A stretch of DNA of 64,000 bases, taken from contig CM035432.1 of NCBI GenBank assembly GCA_020310875.1, forward strand, positions 94,208,467-94,272,466, given 5' to 3'. Within the stretch, counting starts at the first letter, position 1. The number at the start of each line of letters is the position of its first letter. The notes under the pieces were generated by a model. It worked only from the letters and a program-made list of their open reading frames with translations. It searched no databases and was not told the origin of the DNA. Shown here one piece after another: positions 10,542 to 21,010 of the stretch. Both the position numbers and the translations under genes were made by a program. The DNA comes from Ceratopteris richardii (lineage: Eukaryota > Streptophyta > Polypodiopsida > Polypodiales > Pteridaceae).

Positions 10542-13052
10542 TCACTCCACAAAAGGAAGTAAGCCCAAAGCTTTGCTGAAAGCTTCAAACTTCTCCCTAG
10601 GCAGAGCCTTCGTGAAAAGGTCTGCAATGTTCTCCTGCGTGGGCACATATGCCAAGCTGATCTCCCCAGCAGAGAACCTCTCCCTGACATAGTGATAATG
10701 CACCTCAATGTGCTTAGTGCGAGCATGGAACACAGGGTTCCTCGCAACTGCCAATGCGCTCTGACTGTCAGTGAAGATGGTGGTGGCAGAAGACTGGCCA
10801 ACACCCAAATCAGCCATAAGGCGTCTGAGCCACACACAGTCAACAGTCGCTGTGAAAGCTGCCCTATACTCAGCCTCACAACTGGAAGTGGCCACAGTAG
10901 GCTGCTTCTTGCTCAACCAAGATATACATGAGCTACCAAGCATGAAGCAAAAGCCACTGGTGGACACACGAGTGTCATAGCAACCAGCCCAATCTGAGTC
11001 AGAAAAAGCATGCAAATCTGGCGGTAGTGATCCCCCCTTGGGATAAAACAACCCAAGTAGCTGAGTACCACTCAAGTAGCGAAAGATGCGCTTAACCGCC
11101 TTCCAATGCGTGACTCCTGGGCAATGCATAAACCTGCTCATTTGTGAGACAGCAAACTGAATATCTGGCCGAGTAATGCATAAGTAAATCAAGCATCCAA
11201 CAGCCTGCTGATAGAGAACAGCATCAAATACATCTCTAGCATCATGAAGACTCAATCGTAAACCTGTCTCCATAGGAGTCGGAATAGGCTTACAGTCTTC
11301 AAGGCCAAAATGCTGCAATAATGTGTCAATATATTTCGTTTGACACAAAGCCATTCCACCATCAAGTTGCATAAACTGAATGCCCAAATAGTGATGCAAA
11401 TGCCCCAAATCAGACATCTTAAATGAGGCATGCAAATCAGCCTTGAAATCAGCAATATGCTTCTCAATAGGACCAGTGAGCAACATGTCATCTACATAGA
11501 CAACAATGATCAGAAGCACATCATTAGCACGCTTAACATATAAGGTGCTTTCAGTTGGACTATTCTCAAAACCATGTGCAATCAGATAGGCATGTATCTT
11601 CTCATACCAAGCACGTGGTGCTTGCTTTAAACCATATAACGCCTTCTTTAACCTGCACGCCTGGTTTTCATGCCCTTTCTGCACAAAGCCACGAGGCTGA
11701 AAAACATACACTTCTTCATGCAAGTCACCATTCAGAAATGTTGTTTTAATGTCCAACTGATGTACATTCCAACCATGATGGGCTGCAAGTGCACAAATGC
11801 TCCGAACAGTAGTCATACGGCATGTAGGTGCAAAGGTCTCATCAAAATCAATGCCTCTTTCCTACGCATAACCCTTTGCAACAAGCCTAGCCTTATACCT
11901 GTCAACTGTACCATCAGGTTTACGCTTCAGCTTGTATACCCACTTAGTGCCAATGGCCTTCTTGCCAGGAGGCAAGTCACATAAAGACCATATACCATTC
12001 TTCAGTATAGCATCATATTCAGATTGCATAGCAGCCATCCAATTTTGTGAATTCTGTGCTTCATCAAAAGAAACGGGCTCATTCTCATCACAGAGACTAG
12101 ATGCAGCCATAGCATAGCAATCTGATGCAAAGGAGGCACTATGAGAGCCTGAACGAGTACGATATGACAAAGGTGCATCTGATTTGCTGTCACACAAAGT
12201 CTGCACCAGCCATTTTGGCATAGTTTTTGCTTGCTCAATATCAGCTCTCTCATCAGCAAGTGCATCATGTAAATCTGCATCCGAAATGGAATGATCTGCA
12301 TCATCATATGAAACCTGCAAAGGCTGAGAAGTTGCCTCGTTAGGACCAGCACTAGACTGTCCACCTGTAAAAAGAGGCATCAAAGTATCATACATGTCTT
12401 TGAAGCTAACAGATGTCTCCTTAGTACATGAAAGCAATGGCTGAATAGCATCTTCCACAAAGACAACATCACGGCTAACCAGAATGCGTTTAGTCTGTGG
12501 ATAATACATACGATAGCCTTTACTTTCAGAACTGTACCCAACAAAAATACATTTTATTGCCTTATCATCCAATTTTCTACGATGTTGTTCAGGCACTAAT
12601 GCATATGCCAAACAACCAAAAACACCCAGATGAGCAACAGATGGCTTGTGGTCATGCCAAGCCTCATATGGAGTGATAGACTGCAACGCTTTAGTGGAAC
12701 ACCTGTTCAGTACATATGCTGCACACATGACAGCCTCAAGCCAGAAACTATGTGGTAAAGCTTGACTTTTGACCATGCACCTTGCCATCTCCATGAGTGA
12801 CCTGTTCTTTTGTTCAGCAACTCCATTCTGTTGAGGTGTATACGGCACTCTACATTGGTGTTTTATCCCACGTTCAGCCAGAAATGCATTAAAATCTGAA
12901 GACATATATTCCCCCCCCCCGATCAGAACGGAGGGTGCCCATTTTACATGCTGACAGATTTTCAACCAAAACCAAAAACTGTTTGAAGCACATGAACACT
13001 TCGGACTTTGCTTTGAGTGGATATACCCATGCATGCCTGGAAAAATCATCAA
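10542..13052 (-). pseudogene. Copia B integrase core end, reverse transcriptase and RNase H
   Basis: One frame, interrupted only by a TAG at 11862-11864, encodes the integrase end (catalytic Glu region NGVAEQKNRSLMEMAR, then VFGCLAYALVPEQHRRKLD and VSRDVVFVED), the reverse transcriptase ([31 protein letters not shown] at 11487-11498, YLGIQ) and RNase H (FSDSDWAGC, SSCEAEYRA, FTDSQSA, HARTKHIEVHYHYV, DLFTKALP). All core RT and RNase H catalytic residues are visible. The frame is +1 relative to gag-protease because of a homopolymer change at 12911-12920. RT copies element RNA in the particle; RNase H removes the RNA strand. Confidence 0.93.
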
Positions 13053-13959
13053 TGAAAGTCACGAAGTAAAGGTAATTTCCAAAAGAGGGTGTCTGCATAG
13101 GACCACAGACATCACTATGTACAAGCTGCAATTTCTGCGTAGCCCGAACTGAACCATCTTTTGGAAAGGAAGAACGCTGCATTTTGCCCAAAATACAGCC
13201 TTCACAAACATGTTTCCCAGGAGCCTCAAGTTTGGGCAAAGAGGATACCATTTCAAATTTCTGCAAGCGTAACAAACTAGCAAAATTCAGATGACCAAAG
13301 CATGCATGCCAAAGCTTTGCATCTGACATAGCCTGAGAATCATGAAGTGCACATGCCAAATCATTCACAGATCTTTCATAGTCTATGAGCTTATACAGCC
13401 CACGATATAAGATGCCAGAAGCAATAATCACATCACCATTTGAGAGATCATGGACTGTACACCTGTCATCAACGAATTTCACAACCAAGCCAATCTTGGC
13501 TAATGCAGAAACTGATAACAGGTTCTTTTTGATCCCTGGCACAAATAAAGCATGTGACAAAGTGAAAGAACTACCATCAGCAGTAGTCAGAATGATCTTA
13601 CCAACTCCCATAACAGGATAAGAGGAGTTATTGGCGCATGTGACAGTATTCCCTGTAGGGGCAGGCTCGAGTGAAGAGAAGAAACTGCGTTGCGAGGTAA
13701 TATGTTTGGTCGCCCCACTATCAAAGTACCAAACATCTGAGTCTACTGCAGACATGCACTGATCATGAGAAGATGGGTCAAAACTGCAGACAGTAGTAAA
13801 CGCCCATTCTTCTTCCTGCACAAGATTTGCAGACTCTGTTTTTGGTGTAGAGGCCTCTGCAACAACCATTCCAGCCTCCTTCTTCTTTGCCTCTTTAGTA
13901 GCTAGTTTTGGACAGTTCTTTATAATATGATCATTTCCTTTACAGTACTTGCAGAACAA
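12889..13959 (-). pseudogene. Copia B zinc knuckle, protease and integrase N-terminal half
   Basis: The frame begins at the zinc knuckle (CKYCKGNDHIIKNC, CX2CX4HX4C), continues through the protease site (WYFDSGATKH) and the HHCC region (CFGHLNF, CEGCILGK) into the integrase core (VHSDVCGP with the first Asp, then LRSDRGG with the second). Right after that Asp a run of ten G (minus strand) replaces the GA(G)7 of copy F, shifting the frame by +1 and ending the protein at 12889. A TAG at 13963-13965 separates this piece from gag. Confidence 0.92.
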
Positions 13960-13962
13960 TTT

Positions 13963-14817
13963 CTACTTTTCTGATTTCTTCTCATCTTTATCCTGGTTCT
14001 TCGATTGTGCAGCATTTGCAGATTTTTGCTTACTAGTAGAAGAGCTCCATTTTCCTTTGCCCTTCTGACTAGCCAGGAAAGCTTGATCTGCAACACACAT
14101 AATGGACCTGTTCTGCCTGGACTGATCTTCCTGCAACAGAACAGAGACTAATTCCTCAAATGACAAGGCATTCCGATTGCCTTTCATCATCAACCGAAGA
14201 GTAGAGGCAAAACTCTGATATGAATCAGGAAGAAAATTCAGAACGGTCTGCACAAGTGAGCTATCTGGTATAACCTCATCAGCAGAAATCAATTGTTCCT
14301 TCAGGTTTTTGATCTTTGTAAGAAAACTGTCCATAGAATCACCTTCATTCATGTGCTCACTCTCCAACTGTTTTCGGAGGTAAGCAACACGAGCCTCATT
14401 CCTAGCCTGGTACAAAGTGGTAAGTGTATCCTAAGCATCCTTTGCTGTTCTACAAGAGCGAATGTGAGGAATAATGGCACGTTTGACAGACAAAGCTATC
14501 AATGCATGTGCCTGGGCATCTCTGCCATCCCAACGAATCTGCTCTGCAGTAGGTGCAACAGAATTAGCAGCACGAACAGGAATCTATGGAATATCATCTT
14601 CGACACCATCTTCATCAGCTCCAGCACCTCCAGCACCTGTATTTGTAGTACCTGTAGTCACAGGTGTAACAAGACGTCTTTCAACACCCTCCACAATGTT
14701 CCACAGTCCTTTTGCAACCAGTACATGTCGCATCATATAAGCCCATAATGGGTAGTTGGTACCATCCAACTTATCCTCAACAACCAACATACGAAATACA
14801 TCACTGCTTTCAGCCAT
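13963..14817 (-). pseudogene. Copia B gag
   Basis: The ATG at 14817 (MAESSDVFRM) lies about 245 bases after the primer site and matches the start in copies F and H. UBN2-type gag features follow: DGTNYPLWAYMMRHVL, then AYLRKQLESEHMNEGDSMDSFL. The frame carries TAG stops at 14584-14586 and 14431-14433 and ends in a third at 13963-13965. At each, copy F has CAG or TGG. Gag would form the particle shell around element RNA. No other frame change is seen in this part. Confidence 0.92.
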
Positions 14818-15060
14818 GGCCGGTGACTAAAATACCTTGATGCAGAAAATTGACTGTATCTCAAAAAGTTGAACGAAACTGCCTAGACGAGTTCTGCTAG
14901 ACCTGTAGCAGACTTTGAGACGCTTAAACTGGCGAACAGAAACTAGTATATTTCTTTGGCACAAAAGGACGAAACACCCTGAGTATGCTCACCAAATTTC
15001 TTGCGAATCTGAGACTGCAAACGGAGGAGTGTCGACGGCGCCCTAGAAGAAGTGACGACC

Positions 15061-15075
15061 TGCTCTGATACCAAT
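15061..15075 (-). promoter_or_regulatory. Primer-binding site of copia B
   Basis: Minus strand tggtatcagagca (15061-15073), complementary to tRNA-iMet, separated from the LTR by the two bases at 15074-15075. The same two-base gap occurs in F, H and I. Confidence 0.95.
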
Positions 15076-15306
15076 TGTTGGAGATAGATGTCTGTGGAAG
15101 CACGCGAACAACACAAGGAAGAAGAAGAAGCTTGGAGCACAAACACAAGATACTGAATGTATTACTAGAGAATGTACAAAGATTAGTAGCCCATTAGGGC
15201 AATAGGCGTATATACAAGCCGAGGGAAAAAAACCTCCTAAAGAGGGAAAAAAGTACCCCGGCGGTCCTATAGTGTTCACACACATCACTACCTAAATATA
15301 TCAACA
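15076..15306 (-). repeat. 5' LTR of copia B
   Basis: Plus strand tgttggagat … atatatcaaca, 231 bp, followed by the target duplication aacct. About 95% identical by eye to the 3' LTR at 10236-10467. Confidence 0.95.
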
Positions 15307-16068
15307 AACCTCCTACCATGAAGGTCATCCTTGTAACCAAGGAAGCAAGCCATCATCGTGACCACACTGTAAAAGCTTATCCTAATCTGACGTTGGCACT
15401 GTAGAAGTCGATTACAACAAAGAAAAAGATCATGTGCAGAGAAAAAGACGTGTTCTGAGGCACGAGTCTCGAATCAGTGACCTCCAGGAGGGAATATTTT
15501 CTTCTATCCAATAAAGTTTTTGTTTGGTGTGATTTATGGTTCCTGCTATTCATAAATTCTCTGAGCGTGCTGTCAATTCCGATTCATCGGAACCATAATA
15601 TAGAAGTAAAAGGAGATCATAGCTAGAGGAATCGATCTTTGGACCTCGAAGATTACTCTGCAATGACTTCACCACTACAATAAAAGTATTCGGTGACGTT
15701 CAGTTCTCTGCATACTGTTACTTTTTCTGGTTCTCTCTCTGCTAATCTTGAGCCAAGTCTACTTGGATTATTGCTTCTTCTTGAGCTTGTTGATGTTTCC
15801 AACCAAAACCGAGTACATAACTTTGGTGAGCAAAGCTAAAGAAAGCTAAAGTTTCGCGCAAAGTTTAAAGGAACTAGAGGTGTGGAGTGAAGATCCGGAG
15901 GCCTAACTTTGTCATGATTCTAGCATTCTCAACTATCATCAAGTCGACCTCGATGGACCAAATGATCAGGGACGATTTCTTGTGATATTCTTGCATACCT
16001 CTTTTGATTTTGTTGCACACACCACTTGCATTAGTAATACTTAGTTAGTAAGTTTAATAACACTCTGT
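15307..16068 (+). other. Gypsy N2 5' leader, second part
   Basis: Starts with the second aacct duplication of copia B and continues as non-coding leader to the gag region. Together with 9891-10235 the leader is about 1.1 kb. No conserved domain is seen; the direct repeat agctaaagaaagctaaag lies near 15833-15850. Confidence 0.7.
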
Positions 16069-17533
16069 GTGCAATGGAGGGGACTTCTAGCCATGTCTCT
16101 CTTACCAATACTAATAGTGCATCGATGTATGTTTCCATTCATGACTAGACCACCAGTAGTTTCATGTGTATTGCATTCATCTACACCTATGGTTTCAAAT
16201 ACTAGTCATGCATCTGATGCATCAAAAATAGAATCGACGATTGTAGCATTAAACGTTGAGGATTCTACGAGGAAAGGGGAAACAAACACTACCTTAAATG
16301 AGAGGAAAGATATGGAAGGTAGGATGTTGCTAGTTGAGCAAAGACTTGGACGGTTGTCCAATATTCCGGATGAGGTTGCAAAACTCCGTCAATCTTTTGA
16401 TGGAATCCAAGATCACCTTAAGGCTATTCTTAACTTACTTCACATGCCTAGGGATATCAGTAAGGCTACTTTGGGTAGTCACACTGATACGATTGCAACT
16501 TCACCAATGTCTATTAGGATGGAAAGGGATAAGGGATTATCCTTTCCCCATACAGACATGTTTCCCCTAACGGGAAGTATGAGCCGTCTTAGTTTGGTAT
16601 CTTCTACTCCCTTGTTTGCTAGTTCGGTAGGGATGTCACGAAGTCATAACCGCTGAGTGGATCTTTCATTAGGAAAGGAGATCGGTCATCCTTACTTCTC
16701 TGGAGAGGATAAGGATAGGAATAAAGATGCATGTTTTACCTTCTTGGAGAAGTGGAATGATGTCCACGAACTCAAGCATACGCCCGATCATATGAGAGTA
16801 GTAGAAGCAAGCTTATCACTAGGACCCAAGGCTTATACTTGGTGGATGGGTCTCTCTAAGACTCACAAGAAACCTACTACCAGGGTTGAATTTTCACCTC
16901 TTCAAGAAAGAGTTTCTCCCCGAGAATGAGGAGGAATGCAATTGGGAGGCGTGAGATAAAATTCAACAGAAAGGTAGACCATTATCAGTTTATATTTCAT
17001 AATACCGAGATGTTATTCTGAAATTAAAAAACTTAGATGACTTTCATCGTCTTCGCGATTTTGTCAGAGGACTTAATCAGCGAATTCGAAATGAAGTAAA
17101 AAGACATGCACCTAAATCCCTGGAAGAGGTTATTAAGGTTGCCTAGATTTATGAGGATAACTCACGTCTGGATGTCTTGCAAGAAAACAGTTATTACAAG
17201 AAGAATAACATGAAGCGCAAGGGCAAAGGGGCAAGATCCAATGAAAGGGTGTCTAAAAAACCTCCTATTTTTAGACACGTGCTTTCTCCAAAAGATCATG
17301 TTAAAGTGCAAAAGGAAAAGTTGTGCTTTAAGTGTCTCAAGCCAGGACATCGTAGTCGTGCCTGTCGAGTTGGAAGAGAAACTAAGATCTCTTTGACTAA
17401 CAAGGGAAATGGTAAGCAGCAGATACATCTGATTCAAACTTTGGACTTGGATACAAATTCAAGTGCAAAGAAGGTTCACATAATCCACTGCGATAGTACC
17501 CATAAATGCCAGATCTCCAAAAACATGTGGTAA
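16069..17533 (+). pseudogene. Gypsy N2 gag with zinc knuckle
   Basis: Downstream of a non-conserved N-terminus with a coiled-coil-like stretch (MLLVEQRLGRLSNIPDEVAKLR), the gypsy gag core appears: KEIGHPYFSGED, FLEKWNDVHELK, AYTWWMG, then after a frameshift near 16890 FKKEFLPENEEE, SVYIS and FVRGLNQRIRNEVKRHAP. A CX2CX4HX4C zinc knuckle (CFKCLKPGHRSRAC) is encoded near 17330-17371. Stops include TGA at 16654-16656, one in EA*DKI near 16951, one near 17001 and one near 17143. The gag is recognisable throughout but not translatable. Confidence 0.85.
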
Positions 17534-17539
17534 CCTCAA

Positions 17540-17938
17540 GTGTTTGGTCCACATGATTTGGTCAAGTTGCATGGATCAGTCAAAGGGCACACAATCCGGA
17601 TAATGGTGGATGACTCTGCTACGCATAACTTTATTAATTATGCATTAGTGAAAAAACTAGTTCTTCCTCAGAAACCGTCTCCTCATAAATACATTGTTTC
17701 CATGATGCACGCTCAAGATGCCCGTGTTTGGGACACAATGATATCTAATTTGGAACTAGAAATCCAAGGATTTAAAGACACTTTGGACTTCCAAATAATG
17801 AACATGGACCAGGTAGATCTGGAATAGTGGCTATGGAGTCTAGGACCTTCATTGAATGGGTGTTGTTATACTAACACTTTGGAATTCTAGCGTGTCAGTG
17901 TAGTGTATAAAATCAAGGGCGAGCATGATGTTCTCAAG
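17540..17938 (+). pseudogene. Gypsy N2 aspartic protease, cut off by inverted N3
   Basis: A retropepsin-like segment: GHTIRIMVDDSATHNFI, with DDSA in place of the usual DSGA, then LVKKLVLP and, after a stop at 17825-17827, the family motif WLWSLGPSL followed by NTLEF. Homology ends at about 17938, where the LTR of the inverted copy N3 begins. The Gly of the active site is missing and a stop splits the domain, so it is dead. Confidence 0.78.
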
Positions 17939-17941
17939 AAA

Positions 17942-18362
17942 TGCTCATGAATGAATGACTCTCCCCCCAACCATATGCCTCTATATATAGCTCTCTCCAA
18001 GGGATTGCCTGCATGGGCAGGTGGATACTAACCATCCAAGTGTCAGCCATGTAACTACATGTGCACCAAGTGTCCCAGTTAGCCAGAGTTAACTCAAGTG
18101 GATGCTTCTAGAAGGTTCTAGAGCTCTTTGGGCAAAACACTCTCCCCATGTATCCCATGGGGGTTGAACCCAAAACCTCCTCCTTCACACCCTTGAGTCT
18201 TAACCACTAGGCTAAGTGGATTACTTGGTTACAAGAGTAAATGACCTTCTAGTAAGTCTAGACTCAAGATCTTTGGTCATTCATACGGATGAACACACGG
18301 TGTTCGATTTCAGATCTGTCTGAACCAGTCGGATCCTTAGATCACAGACTTACTTTATTACA
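17942..18362 (-). repeat. Gypsy LTR copy N3
   Basis: Reverse-complement copy of the 9434-9853 LTR, from tgctcatgaatg to …ttattaca. Its outer end abuts N2 protease sequence directly. The inner end is followed by the complement of the polypurine tract (ttcttcccttcttgg). It carries the same TATA and tRNA-like boxes. Confidence 0.87.
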
Positions 18363-18881
18363 TTCTTCCCTTCTTGGAAAATATTATCGTCCTAAAAAAT
18401 TGAGCTATCTATATACTTTAGGCAACCCCCGAGCCTCATGTTCTAAAACTTGAAGAACATGCATTCATTCAAACAGGTTATTTACTTAGAACTTGAAAGT
18501 AAAAAACCTTATCATGTTCTAGATCTTGAAGAACATGATCAGTTTATCCACTTAAGACTTGAAAGCGGAAAACCTTCTTTATTTTGGACCAACTTAAAAC
18601 AGAAATTTGAAAAACGTCATTGGATTGTGGACACTTTTTCCCATGTTGAATTTTCTTCACTTCCATCCATCCATTTTACTAAGCACTCTTCGTACAAGTG
18701 ACTTTTTGTACATTTATCTCGGGTGTGAAGTATCCTTTCAGGTTCATAAGGAATTGTTTCACTTACTAGAATATGAAGTATAACCTATTGTCCAACTAGA
18801 TTATTTGAATCTGTTAGATTCTTCCTAAGTCGACTAACATGGAACACTGGATAAATCCAACTATCATCTAGAAGTTGTAAT

Positions 18882-19720
18882 TCATAAGCCCACAAACCAA
18901 CTTTTTTGGTGATTGGATAACTTGGCGCATTTTTCTGATCTTTGAGGAATATGAAGATAAACTTGATCGCCTACCTGAAAAGTAATATCTCTTTGCTTCG
19001 GATCGACATATGCATTTGCACGATCTTGAGCTTTCTTTAAATTTTCTTTAGCTAACTTAAGTTTAAAGTTCATGTCTTGAAGGAATTCTTGAGCTGCTTG
19101 AACTCGTTCATTTTGAAGTCCTAGAGCATACGAGGACCTAGGCTGGAACCCATACATCAAAATGAATGGTCTGAATTCAGTTGATGAATTATTGGCACTG
19201 TTATAGGAAAACTCAACTAAAGGAAGATAGTCTTCCCAATCAGTCTCTTTGGAAGTAACATAAGCTCTGAGTATGTCTTCCAAGATTTGATTGTCTTTCT
19301 CTGTCTATCCATCCGTCTGTGGATGTTCAGCTATACTTAAACTTAGTTTAGTTTCAAGTCTACTAAAGACTGCTCGCCGAAAATGACTTGTAAATCGAGC
19401 ATCTATGTCAAGAACTATGTCTATTGGAAGACCATAGAGTCTATAAAGTTGATTTACAAATATTTTTGCAAGTTCTGGAGTCTTATAAGTAGTCTTGACT
19501 GGAATAAACTGAGCAAGTTTAGTATATCGATCAACTACAACCCTGACTAAATCAAAGCCTTTTTGAGTGTGGGGTAATCCAGAAATGAAATCCATGGAAG
19601 TACTTTGCCACTTTCCTTTGGGAATTTCCAAAGGATGCAGCAGTCCTCCAACTTTAAGTCATTCAAACTTATTGACTTGACATTTATGGCACTTGGATAC
19701 ATAGTTCTGTACATCTCAAT
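18882..19720 (-). pseudogene. Gypsy N3 integrase
   Basis: Minus-strand pieces give MEIPKGKWQSTSMDFISGLP (first Asp), a degraded second motif DIDARFTSHF, and after a stop at 19305-19307 the Glu region QILEDILRAYVTSKE, then FILMYGFQPRS and FQVGDQVYLHIPQRS. The frame is lost after that, where N2 continues into its chromodomain-like tail. The upstream part to 19720 contains the zinc-binding-like KCHKC segment in pieces. It mirrors N2 at 8036-9178 but is more damaged. Confidence 0.85.
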
Positions 19721-19823
19721 GTAAACTAGGCGAATAAAAATGTCGTTTCACTAACTCATAGGTTCGGTTAATACCAGGATGTCCAACACTTGGAGCATCA
19801 TGGCATTCGAAAAGTACTTGATT

Positions 19824-20578
19824 TCATATGTCCGGCATACTTGGGACACAAACCTTACCTTTATAAAGCAAATATTTATCTTCAAGAGAATAGTTTTTAA
19901 ACTTTCTCTCAGAAGTACTTGCTTCATTCTGTTCAGCTTGTTCTACTGCTTTCCATGCTTGACTATAGCTTGGATCTTCTTTGCAGCTTCCTTTCAAAGT
20001 TGAAATAAATTCACTTTGAATTTGTACAAAACTTAGGTTGCTCAACATAGGCATCTGAGTAAAGGCGTCTGCCACTACATTGGACTTTCCTTTCCTGTAC
20101 CTTAGTTCATAATCGAACTCTTGTAACTGTTCGACCCATCTTGCTTCTACCTCTCAGATCTGGTTGGTTTGCAAACCACTTGATGCTCTCTTGATCAAAG
20201 ACTATGGTTAACTTTGATCCATACAAGTAATGGTGCCATTTCTTTAGAGCATTTATAATAGCAAACATCTCTCGCTCATAGGTAGAGTAGTTTTGTTGAG
20301 CAAGACTTAGCTTTCTACTCTCAAAAGTTATTGGTCAACCATCTTGGATTAGTACTGCTCCTACTAGAGATGAACTTGCATTTGTTTCTAATTGGAAAGG
20401 TTTATTCGGTTCTACGATTTGTAGAACCAGGGCCGAAGCTAATGGAAGTTTAAGTTCTTGCAAACTCTTTGCTTGTTCCTCTTTCCAATTTATCTTTTGA
20501 TGCTTCCCTTTGAGTTGATCCATCAAAGGTACTACAACTAGAAGGGGAAAGGTAAAGGAAGCTCTTATTCTCATTTAA
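19824..20578 (-). pseudogene. Gypsy N3 RT/RNase H remnant
   Basis: The translation DQLKGKHQKINWKEEQAK … PFQLETNASSSLVGAVLIQDG is the RT-RNase H junction and start of RNase H of gypsy elements; further down ADAFTQMPMLSNL … is the RNase H-integrase linker (usual form ADALSRRP). The catalytic Asp of RNase H in ETDAS is Asn here. Stops separate the pieces. Confidence 0.82.
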
Positions 20579-20589
20579 TTTTTTTAAGT

Positions 20590-21010
20590 GCTACACAACA
20601 AAGAATGAAGAGAAAGATGAGAAGAAAAAATAAGCAAAAATAATTTTGAAAATATTGTAAGGCAAATTATCATACCATCAGAAAAATTCCTATGGTTGCT
20701 ATTAAAGAGGCAAAGAAGAAAGAGGCAAGAATGGCTATTGAAAACACGTTTTCTTCTAAGAGTGATTCTACAAACTTAGTACAAAATGAAGAATGTGCAT
20801 TTACTATGAATGCAATTATGAAAGTTCAATGCATTATCATTGTATGTTGGCTATGGACTCGGATGTTTGGTACTTTGATAGTGTAGCAACCAAACATATT
20901 TCCTCTCAATGCCATTTTTCATCTTACTTGAGCTTGCCCTCGATGGCAATACTATCATATATGAAAAGAACGCCTCATACCCTATCATGGGAGTTGGAAA
21001 CTTGAGTTCA
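20590..21010 (+). pseudogene. Degenerate copia fragment D1 (gag end and protease)
   Basis: Plus-strand sequence aligns with the B/F family around the zinc knuckle and protease: KEAKKKEARMA, then SDVWYFDSVATKHISSQ in place of WYFDSGATKHITSQ. The protease Gly is Val, and no Cys remains at the zinc knuckle. The fragment begins where gypsy N3 ends and stops near 21010. Confidence 0.75.

Larger units (their letters stand above)
10236..15306 (-). mobile_element. Ty1/copia retrotransposon B, 5.07 kb, full length
   Basis: The element has both LTRs, a primer site, polypurine tract and all pol domains, and is flanked by a perfect 5-bp duplication aacct (10231-10235 and 15307-15311). It sits in the gypsy N2 leader, so it is younger than that element. 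By eye the two LTRs differ at about 11 of 231 positions plus one indel. It belongs with F, H and I to one family (230-bp LTRs). It cannot move by itself: four TAG stops and one +1 shift disrupt the polyprotein. Confidence 0.97.
18363..20578 (-). mobile_element. Inverted gypsy half-element N3 (3' UTR to RT/RNase H)
   Basis: Reading on the minus strand from 20578 down: the connection between reverse transcriptase and RNase H (DQLKGKHQKINW), RNase H (PFQLETNASS), linker, integrase and the 3' untranslated region into the LTR. It matches 8036-9433 over the integrase part. The 5' side stops abruptly at 20578, where degenerate copia sequence starts, so the RT core and everything before it are missing. 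Confidence 0.87.

Noticed and set aside
10343..10879. 178-codon minus-strand frame
   Set aside because: Overlaps the RNase H frame of copia B in another phase and runs into the LTR; the same shadow recurs in F, H and I.
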